Counted from the stretch's first letter, positions 45,772 to 54,417 are shown. The stretch: DNA of 64,000 nucleotides from Frigidibacter sp. ROC022 (GCF_024723735.1 NZ_JANQDU010000002.1:945001-1009000); one strand, 5' to 3'. The notes: a model not told the origin generated them from the letters alone. Program-made: numbers and translations.

Positions 45772-46659
45772 ATGAAAAAGATTCTCCTGGCTTCTGCTGC
45801 TCTGGTCTCGCTGACTGGCGCTGCCATGGCCGAAGTGGCCGTCAGCGGTGATGGCCGCATGGGTATCATCTACGACGGTACCGACTGGGACTTCACCAGC
45901 CGTATCCGCATCACCTTCACCGCGACCGGTGAAACCGATGGCGGTCTGGCCTTCGGTGGCTCGGTTCGTGCCGACAACGCCGGTGTTACCGGCTGCACCG
46001 ACTTCGTGGCCGGTGACTGTGGTTCGCTCACCAAGGGCGGTGTCGCCGGTGCCGGTGGCAGCGTCTACATCTCGGGTGCCTTCGGCAAACTGTCGATGGG
46101 CGACGTCGACTCGGCCGCCGAAGCGGCTATCGGCCAGGTTTCGGGCGTCGGCCTGACCGGTCTCGGCGACATGAACGAAATCGGTTACCTCGGTGCCGGT
46201 GCTTCGGACTCCGACCCGGTTCTGCTGTACACCTACTCGAGCGGTGACTTCACGGTCTACGCCTCGCTGTCGGACGGCAACCCGAACGAGTCCTATGGCG
46301 TCGCCTTCAAATATGCCCCGGGCAACTACTCGGTGTCGTTGGGCTATGAAGACAACACCACCGACAGCCAGATCGTTGTCGGCGGGTCGGCGACCTTCGG
46401 CGATGCGACCATTTCGGCCGTCTATTCGTCGCATGATCTTGCGAACATGGACGAATACGCCCTGTCGCTGGACTATGTCTTCGGCGCGGCCACTGTGACG
46501 GCCTTCTATCATGGCGTCGACAACGCCGCGAACGACAACTTCTACGGTCTCGGCGCGTCCTATGATCTGGGCGGTGGTGCCTCGATCGTCGGTGGCGTCG
46601 TTTCGGGCGACAACATGGCCGACCCGATCATGGACTTCGGTATCTCGATGACGTTCTGA
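45772..46659 (+). CDS. Outer membrane porin
   Basis: 295 residues. Signal peptide MKKILLASAALVSLTGAAMA (1-20) then beta-strand-rich sequence rich in Gly/Ser/Asp with a C-terminal phenylalanine (ISMTF), the outer-membrane assembly signal. A Cys pair in GVTGCTDFVAGDCG probably forms a disulfide in a loop. Resembles the general porins of Rhodobacter. Codons are unusually uniform (ggt, gtt, ggc) for this G+C content, suggesting high expression. GAGGGA precedes the start. Confidence 0.9.
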   Translation: MKKILLASAALVSLTGAAMAEVAVSGDGRMGIIYDGTDWDFTSRIRITFTATGETDGGLAFGGSVRADNAGVTGCTDFVAGDCGSLTKGGVAGAGGSVYISGAFGKLSMGDVDSAAEAAIGQVSGVGLTGLGDMNEIGYLGAGASDSDPVLLYTYSSGDFTVYASLSDGNPNESYGVAFKYAPGNYSVSLGYEDNTTDSQIVVGGSATFGDATISAVYSSHDLANMDEYALSLDYVFGAATVTAFYHGVDNAANDNFYGLGASYDLGGGASIVGGVVSGDNMADPIMDFGISMTF

Positions 46660-46683
46660 TCTGCCCAACAGCAGATTATCGGG

Positions 46684-46716
46684 AAGGGCGGGCCAATCGG
46701 TCCGCCCTTTTCCTTT
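46684..46716 (+). terminator. Rho-independent terminator after the porin gene
   Basis: AAGGGCGGGCC pairs with GGTCCGCCCTT (one G-U pair) around an AATC loop, then TTTTCCTTT. It lies 25 bp after the porin stop, as expected for a strongly transcribed gene. Confidence 0.85.
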
Positions 46717-46763
46717 GCGCCGGGCCGTGCTCAAACCGGGACACGACGCAGGACGGAGGCACC

Positions 46764-47417
46764 ATGGGACTGGCAGAAATCGAATCGCGGGTTGCGGCGG
46801 CGACATCCAGGGCCGGGCGGCGGCGCGAGGACGTGCGGCTGATCGCGGTGTCGAAAGTGCAGCCGCTGGACCGGGTGGAATCGGTCCTGGAAGCCGGGCA
46901 CCGGCTGTTCGGAGAAAACCGGGTGCAGGAGGCGGCCGGCAAATGGCCCGCCCTGCGCGAGAGATTCGGCGATATCGAACTGCACCTGATCGGCCCCTTG
47001 CAGACGAACAAGGCGCGGCAGGCCTTCGGCCTGTTCCAGGCGATCCATTCGCTCGACCGGGACAAGCTGGCCACCACCTGCGCCAGGCTGGCCGACGAGA
47101 CCGGCGCCTGCCCGGAACTCTTCATCCAGGTCAACACCGGGGAGGAGCCGCAGAAGGCGGGAATCGCCGCCTCGGAGGTCGACGGATTCGTCGAACGGGT
47201 GCGCAAGCTGGGCCTGCCGCTGGTCGGGCTGATGTGCATCCCGCCGGTGGGAGAGGATTCGGCACCCCATTTCGGCCTGCTGGCCGCGCTCGCCGCACGC
47301 AACGGGCTGTCGGGCCTGTCGATGGGGATGAGTGGCGATTTCGAGGCCGCCATCGCCGCCGGGGCCACCCATATCCGGGTCGGCTCGGCGATCTTCGGCG
47401 AACGGGTGCCGACCTAG
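46764..47417 (+). CDS. YggS/PLPBP family pyridoxal phosphate homeostasis protein
   Basis: 217 residues. The PLP lysine is K31 in IAVSKVQP, followed by FGENRVQEA and HLIGPLQTNKA, all conserved in the COG0325 family. It is thought to regulate free PLP levels rather than catalyse. Convergent with the L,D-transpeptidase gene (1 bp between the stops). Confidence 0.93.
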   Translation: MGLAEIESRVAAATSRAGRRREDVRLIAVSKVQPLDRVESVLEAGHRLFGENRVQEAAGKWPALRERFGDIELHLIGPLQTNKARQAFGLFQAIHSLDRDKLATTCARLADETGACPELFIQVNTGEEPQKAGIAASEVDGFVERVRKLGLPLVGLMCIPPVGEDSAPHFGLLAALAARNGLSGLSMGMSGDFEAAIAAGATHIRVGSAIFGERVPT

Positions 47418-47418
47418 C

Positions 47419-47937
47419 TCAGCCGCGGGCCAGGGCCTCGGGCACGATCAGCCTTGTCCCGGGCCCGATTCGCCGGCTGATCCACAGCAGGTTCTCCGCG
47501 CTCATCGCCACGCATCCGGCCGTCGGCGCCCCGGGACGGCGCCAGCGGTGCAGGAAGATCGCCGAACCGCGCCGCTCCCTGGCGTCGGGCCAGTTCCAGT
47601 CGGTCGTCAGAACCAGGTCATACATCGGATCGGCGCGGCGCAGCGCCTCATGCGAGAAGCGGTGCGGGGCGCGGACCAGATGGTTGTATTCCGGGTCGCG
47701 CGGGTCGTCGGACCAGAGGTCCATGGGGCCGATCGCATCCGCCCAGGCCACCGGCCGGGCGATTCGGTCGGGCCGGTAGAGGCAGCCGATGATGTGATGC
47801 AGCCCCGATGGGGTGGCATTGTCGCCCTCGCGCTTGGCCTCGCGGCGAATGACGCCGCTCCGGCCCAGGCTGCAGGGAAATACCCGGCCGGCAAAGCGCA
47901 GCCCCGTCGGGGTCAGGACAAGATCGCGCCAGCTCAT
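47419..47937 (-). CDS. L,D-transpeptidase (YkuD) catalytic-domain protein
   Basis: 172 residues, essentially a catalytic domain: the C-terminal motif HRWRRPGAPTAGCVAMS carries the histidine and nucleophilic cysteine, and PSGLHHIIGCLYRPD the upstream part. No signal peptide or LysM domain is seen, which is unusual for an enzyme acting on periplasmic peptidoglycan. ATG at 47937 has no good Shine-Dalgarno; a TTG at 47958 is an alternative. Confidence 0.78.
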   Translation of the reverse strand: MSWRDLVLTPTGLRFAGRVFPCSLGRSGVIRREAKREGDNATPSGLHHIIGCLYRPDRIARPVAWADAIGPMDLWSDDPRDPEYNHLVRAPHRFSHEALRRADPMYDLVLTTDWNWPDARERRGSAIFLHRWRRPGAPTAGCVAMSAENLLWISRRIGPGTRLIVPEALARG

Positions 47938-47973
47938 GCCGCTGCCGCCGCTGTGCAAAGGGATCGGGCAGGA

Positions 47974-48009
47974 GCCTCCGGCGGGGATATTTGCAAGATG
48001 AAGCAGGGC
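47974..48009 (+). repeat. Dispersed GCCTCCGGCGGGAGTATTT element, copy C (variant)
   Basis: Plus-strand variant with GCCTCCGGCGGGGATATTT followed by GCAAGATGAAGCAGGG, between ribA and the L,D-transpeptidase gene. Unlike copies A, B and D its orientation is opposite to both flanking genes. Confidence 0.55.
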
Positions 48010-48016
48010 AGGGCGG

Positions 48017-49096
48017 TCACAGCAGGTGCCCGGATTTCTTCGCCTTGGTTGCCAGATAGGCGCGATTCAGCGGCCCGTGCCCGGCCTTGAGCGGCACCCT
48101 CTCGACCACCTCTATCCCGCAATCTTCCAGCATCGCCACCTTGGCCGGGTTGTTGGTCAGCAGCCGGACGCGGGAGAAGCCCAGCTTGCGCAGCAGCTCG
48201 GCGCCGATCCGGAAGTCGCGCTCGTCATCCTCGAATCCCAGCCGGTGGTTGGCCTCGACCGTGTCGAAGCCCTGATCCTGCAGCGAATAGGCGCGCAGCT
48301 TGTTGGTCAGACCGATGCCGCGCCCCTCCTGGCTGAGATAGAGCAGCACGCCGGCGCCTTCTGCCGCCATCCGCTCCAGCGCGGCGTGCAGCTGCGGGCC
48401 GCAATCGCATTTCAGCGAGCCGAGCACGTCGCCGGTGAAACAGGCCGAATGCAGCCGCACCAGCGGGGCGCCGTCGCGGTCGGGGCGACCGATCTCCACC
48501 GCCGAATGCTCCTCGCTGCCATCCGCGGGGCGGAAGACATGCAGGCGCCCGGCCTGCGAGACCGCCATCGGCAGCCGGGCCGAGGCCAGTTCCGACATCA
48601 CCGGCGCCAGATCGCCCTCTGCGGCGACATCGGCGGCATCCAGCCATGTAAGCTCGGGGTAGCGGGCATCGGCGGGCGGCGTGACGGCGACCACGGCGGG
48701 CAGCAGCCGGGCCGATTTCGCCAGCCGAATCGCGGCGCGGTGCAGGCTGGCGTCGGTGCCGCGTTCTTCGTTGAACGGGCCTTTCATCGGGTGGCTGAGA
48801 TCGCGGGCCGGATCCGCCAGCGCCGCGACCAGCGCCTCGCTGGCATCCGCAGGCAGCCGCAACCGGGCCAGGTCGCCGTCATAGGCGCGCGCCTTCAGCG
48901 TTTCCGCCCGCCGCGCCGTCACCGCCACCACCGCCGGCCCCAGAGCCATCAACCCGGAAAGCCTTTCGGCCGAGACGCTCTCGGCCGAGGCCGCCAGCAG
49001 CCGGGTTCCGGCGCCGCGCAGTTCGACCGGCAGACCGATCCGCAGATCGGCCCGGGCACGGGCCAGCCGTTCGAAGGGGGTGGGCAGCAAGCTCAT
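48017..49096 (-). CDS. ribA: GTP cyclohydrolase II
   Basis: First step of riboflavin synthesis. 359 residues. The C-terminal RibA domain carries zinc-binding cysteines C219, C230 and C232 (HSACFTGDVLGSLKCDCG), LSQEGRGIGL and a nucleotide-binding region. The N-terminal 175 residues are an extension of unclear function not like RibB. Found alone, without other rib genes. Divergent from the cenR-like gene. Confidence 0.9.
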   Translation of the reverse strand: MSLLPTPFERLARARADLRIGLPVELRGAGTRLLAASAESVSAERLSGLMALGPAVVAVTARRAETLKARAYDGDLARLRLPADASEALVAALADPARDLSHPMKGPFNEERGTDASLHRAAIRLAKSARLLPAVVAVTPPADARYPELTWLDAADVAAEGDLAPVMSELASARLPMAVSQAGRLHVFRPADGSEEHSAVEIGRPDRDGAPLVRLHSACFTGDVLGSLKCDCGPQLHAALERMAAEGAGVLLYLSQEGRGIGLTNKLRAYSLQDQGFDTVEANHRLGFEDDERDFRIGAELLRKLGFSRVRLLTNNPAKVAMLEDCGIEVVERVPLKAGHGPLNRAYLATKAKKSGHLL

Positions 49097-49134
49097 CGGT
49101 GTCCTTTGGGCCCTGATCTAGCCGCGATCTGTAG

Positions 49135-49188
49135 GAAAGTGAAACATTTGCCGCCCCGGTGACACGTCCGCGTGACGAAAGTGAAGCA
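49135..49188. promoter_or_regulatory. Pair of direct repeats GAAAGTGAARCA, 42 bp apart
   Basis: GAAAGTGAAACA at 49135-49146 and GAAAGTGAAGCA at 49177-49188, repeating at exactly 42 bp, or four DNA turns. They lie in the 157-bp ribA/cenR divergent region, with GTGACACGT and CGTGAC between them. Suggest binding of a regulator on one face of the helix, possibly the product of the adjacent response-regulator gene. Confidence 0.45.
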
Positions 49189-49253
49189 AATCTTGTCGAG
49201 ACTGCCGTCGCGCCACATGTCACGGGTAGGTGAACAGGCAAGGAGGGACCCGA

Positions 49254-49940
49254 ATGGCCAATCTCAAGAAAATCCTGCTGGTCGATGACGATGACGATCT
49301 GCGCGAGGCTCTCAGCGAACAGCTGGTGCTGACCGAGGACTTCGACGTGTTCGAAGCCGCCAACGGCGCCGAGACGCTGGAGCGGGTCAAGGAACAGATC
49401 TACGACCTGGTGATTCTCGATGTCGGCCTGCCCGATACCGACGGGCGCGAACTCTGCAAGCGGCTGCGCAAGCACGGGGTCAAATGCCCGGTGCTGATGC
49501 TGACCGGCCATGACAGCGATGCCGACACGATCCTGGGACTCGACGCCGGGGCGAACGACTATATCACCAAGCCGTTCAAGTTTCCGGTCCTGCTGGCCCG
49601 GATTCGGGCCCAGCTGCGCCAGCACGAACAGTCCGAGGACGCCGTCTTCACCCTGGGACCCTACACCTTCAAGCCCGCGATGAAGATGCTGATCGACGAG
49701 CGCGACCGGAAGATCCGGCTGACCGAGAAAGAGACCAACATCCTCAAGTTCCTCTACCGGGCCACCGAAGGCGTGGTGCCGCGGGATGTGCTGCTGCACG
49801 AGGTCTGGGGCTACAACGCCGGCGTTACCACACATACGCTTGAAACCCATATCTACCGGCTGCGGCAGAAGATCGAACCCGATCCGTCGAATGCCCGGCT
49901 GCTGGTGACCGAATCGGGCGGCTACCGGCTGGTGGCCTGA
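49254..49940 (+). CDS. cenR: CenR-type OmpR-family response regulator
   Basis: 228 residues. Receiver domain with the acidic cluster VDDDDDLREALSE, phosphorylation site D56 in LVILDVGLPDTDG, T84 and K106, then a winged-helix domain ending HTLETHIYRLRQKIEPDPSNARLLVTESGGYRLVA. Very similar to the essential regulator CenR of Rhodobacter, which controls envelope and division genes. AGGAGGGA lies upstream. No partner kinase is adjacent. Direct repeats upstream may be autoregulatory sites. Confidence 0.8.
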   Translation: MANLKKILLVDDDDDLREALSEQLVLTEDFDVFEAANGAETLERVKEQIYDLVILDVGLPDTDGRELCKRLRKHGVKCPVLMLTGHDSDADTILGLDAGANDYITKPFKFPVLLARIRAQLRQHEQSEDAVFTLGPYTFKPAMKMLIDERDRKIRLTEKETNILKFLYRATEGVVPRDVLLHEVWGYNAGVTTHTLETHIYRLRQKIEPDPSNARLLVTESGGYRLVA

Positions 49941-50052
49941 GAGCGCTGGAGACCGGCCCGCAGCCCGGGCCGGTCACCGCCGCGCGGAATTCATTTGACC
50001 CCGGGGCAAAGCGCCCACAGCATCGCGGCAGTTCCTGCTGGAGAGAGTGATC

Positions 50053-50667
50053 ATGCGAAATGCCCTGGTATCCGCTGCCCTGACCCTTGCCCTGACGGGG
50101 GCGGCGGCCTCGGCCGAGACCTCGATGGGCGTGCTGGCCCCGCAGCTGCCGATGGAGTCGCAGGATGGCGCCTGGGTCGCCTCGGAGTCCGGCGGCGCCT
50201 ATACGCTTCTCAACCGGACCGAGCCCTCGGCGCTACGCTACTATTACGTCGTTCCCGGCGATCCGGTCGATGCGACGGTGGGGGTCGATGTCGTGCTGGG
50301 GCCTGACCCGGACCCGCAGGCCTTCGCCGGGATCATCTTCGGCTTCCACCCCGATACCCGTTTCTACCACATCTTCGCGCTCGGCGCCGATGGCAGCCTG
50401 CTGGTCTTCAACCGTGACGGCGGCGGGCTGAGCCTGATGATGAAATCCACCAGTGACGCGGTGAAGCCGGGCGGGTGGAACCGGCTTCAGATCGTCGAGC
50501 AGGGCGACGAGGTCAGCTTCACCGTGAACGGCACCGAGATCGGCGCGCTCGGGTCCGAGGGCATGGGGCAGGGCGGCTTCGGGATCGCCGTTGCGGGCCT
50601 CGTGCAGGCCAGCTTTGCCAATTTCACCGCCCGGGATGCCAAGGGGCCGATCGGCGCCCCGAAGTGA
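50053..50667 (+). CDS. Exported concanavalin-like domain protein
   Basis: 204 residues. Signal peptide (1-20, ending ASA). The mature part has beta-rich segments VGVDVVLGPDPDPQAFAGIIFGFHPDTRFYHIFAL and GGWNRLQIVEQGDEVSFTVNGTEIGAL, the pattern of LamG/3-keto-disaccharide hydrolase-type jelly rolls. Substrate or ligand unknown. GGAGAGAG precedes the ATG at 50053. Confidence 0.72.
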   Translation: MRNALVSAALTLALTGAAASAETSMGVLAPQLPMESQDGAWVASESGGAYTLLNRTEPSALRYYYVVPGDPVDATVGVDVVLGPDPDPQAFAGIIFGFHPDTRFYHIFALGADGSLLVFNRDGGGLSLMMKSTSDAVKPGGWNRLQIVEQGDEVSFTVNGTEIGALGSEGMGQGGFGIAVAGLVQASFANFTARDAKGPIGAPK

Positions 50668-50722
50668 TTTCAGGAAAGTCGCACGCGGCCCGGAACCATT
50701 CCGCAGGTCGCGCGTTGGTTGT

Positions 50723-50803
50723 GCAAGCGGGGTCGCGATGTCCCGTCCCGACCTGCTTGCCTCGTGATCAACTTGGCCGGGCCCTGTGCCCGGCCCTTCT
50801 TTT
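50723..50803 (+). ncRNA. Hairpin plus terminator RNA, 3'UTR or small RNA candidate
   Basis: GCAAGC and GCTTGC with inner GGTCG/CGACC form a long hairpin at 50723-50760. A strong terminator follows: GGCCGGGC / GCCCGGCC around CCTGT, then CTTCTTTT (50775-50803). It begins 56 bp after the stop of the exported-protein gene, so it may be that gene's transcript end, possibly released as a small RNA. Confidence 0.4.
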
Positions 50804-51200
50804 CCGGCCCGGACACATCGGGCCCCGCGCCCCCCGCAGGGACGGCCGCCATGCCGGCACCATCGCACCACGAGTCCTGCCCCGAGTCTCTTTTCCGGAG
50901 GATGGTCATCAAACCCGTGGTGGGACGCATCGTCGCAGCGCCATGGCGGCATCCGGCCGGGGTCGGGCGATCTGGGCCGCCCCGGCAGGCCCGCATCACT
51001 GGAGAGATCGCGCGATACGGCCGCCATCCACGCCGAAAATCCTTTGCGGGCCAGGATTTGAGCCCCGTGGCAGAGACCCGGATTGCCACCGGCGATGGCG
51101 CGCAACAGCGCCGGAACAGGCCACGGCCCGGGTTCGCCTGCCGGTTGACCCGAGGTCGGGTATCCCTGACTTTCAAACGGTTGTTTTTCGCGCTATTGTC
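50804..51200. other. Non-coding stretch upstream of xth
   Basis: About 400 bp with no convincing gene. A frame open from about 50902 after GGAGG is Arg/Pro/Gly-rich without recognisable domains and continues into the small RNA candidate, so I treat it as chance. Confidence 0.55.
51171..51199 (+). promoter_or_regulatory. Sigma-70-like promoter of the small RNA candidate
   Basis: TTTCAA at 51171-51176, a 17-bp spacer and TATTGT at 51194-51199. Transcription would begin a few bases later, at about 51203, right at the first hairpin. Confidence 0.4.
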
Positions 51201-51312
51201 AGACCAACAGCAGTGCTGTCCCACTGCTGGTCTTCATCCCGCCGCTGCATCCGGGTAATGATGCGGTACCTCCCTGTTGGACTGGCCCGGGCTTCGTGCC
51301 CGGGCTTTTTTT
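51201..51312 (+). ncRNA. Candidate 110-nt small RNA with three stem-loops
   Basis: Hairpin 1 (51202-51232): GACCA/TGGTC and GCAGTG/CACTGC with a three-base bulge. Hairpin 2 (51242-51266): CCG/CGG and CATC/GATG with an 8-base loop. Then a single-stranded ACCTCCC (51268-51274), complementary to Shine-Dalgarno sequences. Then terminator GCCCGGGC/GCCCGGGC around TTCGT with seven T's (51285-51312). Architecture like trans-acting sRNAs of alphaproteobacteria that block ribosome-binding sites. No known family was recognised. Confidence 0.45.
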
Positions 51313-51470
51313 GGACCGCCGGCCGCCTGGGCAGGCTTTCGCGGCGTGACGGTCCATGCATCCGCGCCGGCATCGCATTCGGAGCGCTGGCCCTGCCAGG
51401 GGCGGGCGGCGCTGGACATGCCGGTCGCCGGGCTTTAGCCCTGCCGGGATCGCAGCCTGAGGAGACGCGG

Positions 51471-52259
51471 ATGCCCTTCACCCTTGCCACCTGGAACATC
51501 AACTCGATCCGCCTGCGCGAAGGGCTTGTGGCCAGGCTGATGACGGAGGAGGCGCCGGACGTGATCTGCCTGCAGGAATGCAAGTCGCCGGTCGAGCTGA
51601 TCCCGCTGGAGCAGTTTCGGTCCCTGGGCTATGGCCATATCGTGGCCCGTGGCCAGAAGGGCTACAACGGCGTGGCGATCCTGTCGAAACTGCCGCTGGA
51701 GGACATGGGCGACCGGGATTTCGCGCAGATGGGGCATGCCCGCCATGTCGCGGCGCGGCTGCCGAACGGGGTGACGATCCACAATTGCTATGTGCCGGCG
51801 GGCGGCGATGTGCCGGACCGGGCGGTGAACGAGAAATTCGGCCAGAAGCTCGACTGGGTCAGCGAGCTGCGCGACTGGGGCCGCGAGGAGCAGCCGAAGA
51901 AGTCGATCCTGGTCGGCGATCTGAACATCGCGCCGCGGGAAGACGATGTCTGGAACCACAAGCAGCTTCTGAAGATCGTCAGTCACACCCCGGTGGAGAC
52001 CGAGCTGCTGCTGTCGGCGCAGGAGGCCGGGAACTGGGTCGACATCACCCGGCAGGACATCCCCGAGGGGCAGCTCTATTCCTGGTGGTCCTACCGCGCC
52101 GCCGACTGGGACGCGGCGGACAAGGGCCGGCGGCTGGACCATGTCTGGGCGACGCCGGACATCTCGGGCGCGGCCCATTCCAGCCGGGTCCTGCGCGCCG
52201 CGCGGGGCTGGGAAAAGCCCTCGGACCACGCCCCGGTCTTCGCCACCTTCGATCTCTGA
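51471..52259 (+). CDS. xth: Exodeoxyribonuclease III
   Basis: AP endonuclease/3' exonuclease of base-excision repair. 262 residues. Catalytic and metal residues appear in NINSIR, LQECK, YVPAGG, LVGDLNIAPREDDVW and WEKPSDHAPV. ATG at 51471 has GAGGAGA upstream. The preceding sRNA candidate ends 158 bp before it. Confidence 0.94.
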   Translation: MPFTLATWNINSIRLREGLVARLMTEEAPDVICLQECKSPVELIPLEQFRSLGYGHIVARGQKGYNGVAILSKLPLEDMGDRDFAQMGHARHVAARLPNGVTIHNCYVPAGGDVPDRAVNEKFGQKLDWVSELRDWGREEQPKKSILVGDLNIAPREDDVWNHKQLLKIVSHTPVETELLLSAQEAGNWVDITRQDIPEGQLYSWWSYRAADWDAADKGRRLDHVWATPDISGAAHSSRVLRAARGWEKPSDHAPVFATFDL

Positions 52260-52267
52260 TCCGGCGG

Positions 52268-52300
52268 AGCCGACTGCGTCGGCACGCCTTTCCCGTGCCG
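52268..52300 (+). terminator. Hairpin after xth
   Basis: GCCGAC and GTCGGC pair around TGC (52268-52282), then ACGCCTTT. Further hairpins (GCCGCC TTC GGCGGC) lead into copy D of the dispersed element. Possibly a transcript end; the T-run is short. Confidence 0.4.
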
Positions 52301-52312
52301 CCTTCGGCGGCG

Positions 52313-52345
52313 GCCTCCGGCGGGAGTATTTCCCAGCCAAAGACG
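52313..52345 (+). repeat. Dispersed GCCTCCGGCGGGAGTATTT element, copy D
   Basis: Plus-strand copy in the 275-bp gap between xth and the FAD oxidase gene. Core GCCTCCGGCGGGAGTATTT is followed by CCCAGCCAAAGACGG. It lies 3' of xth on the same strand. Confidence 0.65.
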
Positions 52346-52534
52346 GTGGCGGTGAGTCGCCGGGGCAACAGCTGGCGGCGGCCTGTCCGTCCGGACGCCG
52401 GAAGCGACGTAACGTCACCCGGCTCCGGTTATGGAATACCTGACTGTCGGTGCGGCGTGCTTGCGTGATTGGCTGCGTGCCGGAAGGTCAGGGGACGAGG
52501 ACGGGATGCCGGGACGGGACGCAGGGGCGCAGGC

Positions 52535-54019
52535 ATGGGACTGACACGAAGAGCCCTGCTTCTGGGCGGCGGCGCCCTGGCCGGCGGTGCCGCGACGCGC
52601 TGGATCGGCGGCCGCAACCCGTCGCTGGCCGGAACGGCACTGCTGCAACCGAAGGGCGGCGCCGGCGTGCTGAACGATGCCTCGCTGCTCTCGGAAACCC
52701 CGATCCACAGGCATCTTACCCTGACCGAGGCGCCCGGCGATGCCCTGGTCGCGGCGCTTCGCAAGGAACTGCGCGAGGCCGCCGCTGCGGGCCGTCCGGT
52801 GACGATCGGCGCCGCCCGGCATTCGATGGGCGGCCAGGCGATCCCGCGCGACGGCCATGCGATCACCTTCGACAACGGTCTGGTCGAGCCGGACCGCGCC
52901 AACGGGACCTACCGGGTCCATGCCGGCGCGCGCTGGAGCCAGGTCATCGCGGCGCTGGACCCGATCGGGTTCTCGCCCAAGGTCATGCAGTCGAACAACG
53001 ATTTCGGGGTCGCTTCCACCTTCAGCGTCAACGCGCATGGCTGGCCGGTGGCGATGGGGCCGATGGGATCGACGGTGCGCGAGATCCGGATGCTGCTGCC
53101 GGACGGAGATCTGGTGACCGCCTCGCGCAGCGAGAATGCCGATCTGTTCCGGCTGGCAATGGGCGGCTACGGGTTGATCGGCCTGATCGTCGATCTGGTG
53201 GTCGAGATGGTGCCGAACCGGATGCTGACCCCAAGCTTCGCGCGGATGCCGGCGGCGGAGTTCGCCGCCCGTTTCGTCGCCGAGCTTCGTCAGCCCGAAG
53301 TCTCGATGTGCTATGGCCGGCTGAATGTCGAACGCGGCGATTTCTTCAGCGAGGCGCTGCTGGTCAGCTATCGGGACGCCGCCGAGCAGTCCGACCTGCC
53401 GCCGGCGGCGGGATCGGGCTGGATGGCGCGGCGGGCGCGCGACATCTTCCGGGCCCAGCTGGGCAGCGACCCGGTGAAATCGGCGCGCTGGTGGACCGAG
53501 GCCTGGCTGGGGCCGCGGCTGGCCGGGGACGCGACCCGCAATTCGCTGATCAACGAGCCGGTGGCGACGCTGGACGACCGCGACCCGACCCGGACCGACA
53601 TACTGCACGAATATTTCGTGGCGCCGGAACGCTTTGCGGAATTCGTGGAGCTTTGCCGCGCGGTGATCCCGTCGAGCTATCAGGAGATGCTGAATGTCAC
53701 CCTGCGCCATGTCGAGACCGATCCGGACAGCGTCCTGGCCTATGCGACCGGGCCACGGATCGCGGCGGTGATGCTGTTTTCGCAGGAAATGACCGCACGG
53801 GCCGAGGCCGACATGACCCGGATGACCCGGGCACTGATCGACGGCACGATCTCCATCGGCGGCAGCTACTACCTGCCCTATCGGCCCCATGCGACGGTGG
53901 CGCAGCTGCATGCCGCCTATCCCCGCGCCGCCGAGTTCAGCGCCGCCAAGCGGGCACTGGACCCGAAGCTGGTGCTGCGCAACAATCAGTGGGACAGCTA
54001 CCTGGGGGTCGAGGCATGA
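52535..54019 (+). CDS. VAO-type FAD-dependent oxidase (lactone/alditol oxidase-like), first gene of cassette
   Basis: 494 residues. N-terminal Tat-like signal LTRRALLLGGGALAGG suggests export with folded cofactor. FAD-binding PCMH-type domain with IGAARHSMGG: H96 in the GxxHS position often forms the covalent 8-alpha-histidyl-FAD bond in L-gulono/arabinono-lactone and alditol oxidases. A C-terminal segment LDPKLVLRNNQWDSYL resembles those enzymes. Substrate unknown. ATG at 52535. The stop overlaps the next gene's ATG. Confidence 0.82.
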   Translation: MGLTRRALLLGGGALAGGAATRWIGGRNPSLAGTALLQPKGGAGVLNDASLLSETPIHRHLTLTEAPGDALVAALRKELREAAAAGRPVTIGAARHSMGGQAIPRDGHAITFDNGLVEPDRANGTYRVHAGARWSQVIAALDPIGFSPKVMQSNNDFGVASTFSVNAHGWPVAMGPMGSTVREIRMLLPDGDLVTASRSENADLFRLAMGGYGLIGLIVDLVVEMVPNRMLTPSFARMPAAEFAARFVAELRQPEVSMCYGRLNVERGDFFSEALLVSYRDAAEQSDLPPAAGSGWMARRARDIFRAQLGSDPVKSARWWTEAWLGPRLAGDATRNSLINEPVATLDDRDPTRTDILHEYFVAPERFAEFVELCRAVIPSSYQEMLNVTLRHVETDPDSVLAYATGPRIAAVMLFSQEMTARAEADMTRMTRALIDGTISIGGSYYLPYRPHATVAQLHAAYPRAAEFSAAKRALDPKLVLRNNQWDSYLGVEA

Positions 54020-54417
54020 GCCGTCTGCGCCTGCTGACTCTGGCCTATTTCGTGGCGCTCCTGGGGGCCGCGGCGCTGAACTACATCCCCGGCCTGACCG
54101 ATGATCAGGGCCGCGCCTTCGGCATCTTCGCGCTGGATATCTTCGACGATTCCCTGCATCTCGCCTCGGCGCTCTGGGCCCTGGCGGCGGCGCTGATCTC
54201 GCGGCAAGCGGCGCGGACCTTCCTGATCCTGTTCGGTGCGCTCTATCTGGGTGACGGGGTGCTGGGCTGTTTCACCGGCTCGGGCTATCTCGATTTCGGC
54301 ATCTTCCAGAACGGCGTGCTCGACATCTCGACCCGGCTCAAGGTGCTCTCCAGCCTGCCGCATGTCCTTCTCGGAGGCGTTGCCCTGCACGCCGGCCTGT
54401 TGCTGGAGCGCAGGTGA
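54016..54417 (+). CDS. Four-helix integral membrane protein (DUF4383-like)
   Basis: 133 residues, about four hydrophobic helices (8-25, 40-62, 66-85, 108-128) with short loops; LTDDQGRAFGIFALDIFDDSLHLASALWAL precedes the second. Resembles small DUF4383-type membrane proteins, though I am not certain of the family. Coupled to both neighbours (ATGA at the start, GTGATG at the end). Confidence 0.65.
   Translation: MSRLRLLTLAYFVALLGAAALNYIPGLTDDQGRAFGIFALDIFDDSLHLASALWALAAALISRQAARTFLILFGALYLGDGVLGCFTGSGYLDFGIFQNGVLDISTRLKVLSSLPHVLLGGVALHAGLLLERR

Noticed and set aside
50671-50700. CAGGAAAGTC resembling the start of RNase P RNA
   Set aside because: None of the other conserved RNase P blocks follow.
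50902-51258. Possible small gene after GGAGG with ATG at about 50902
   Set aside because: Low-complexity Arg/Pro/Gly sequence with no domain that runs through the candidate small RNA hairpins.
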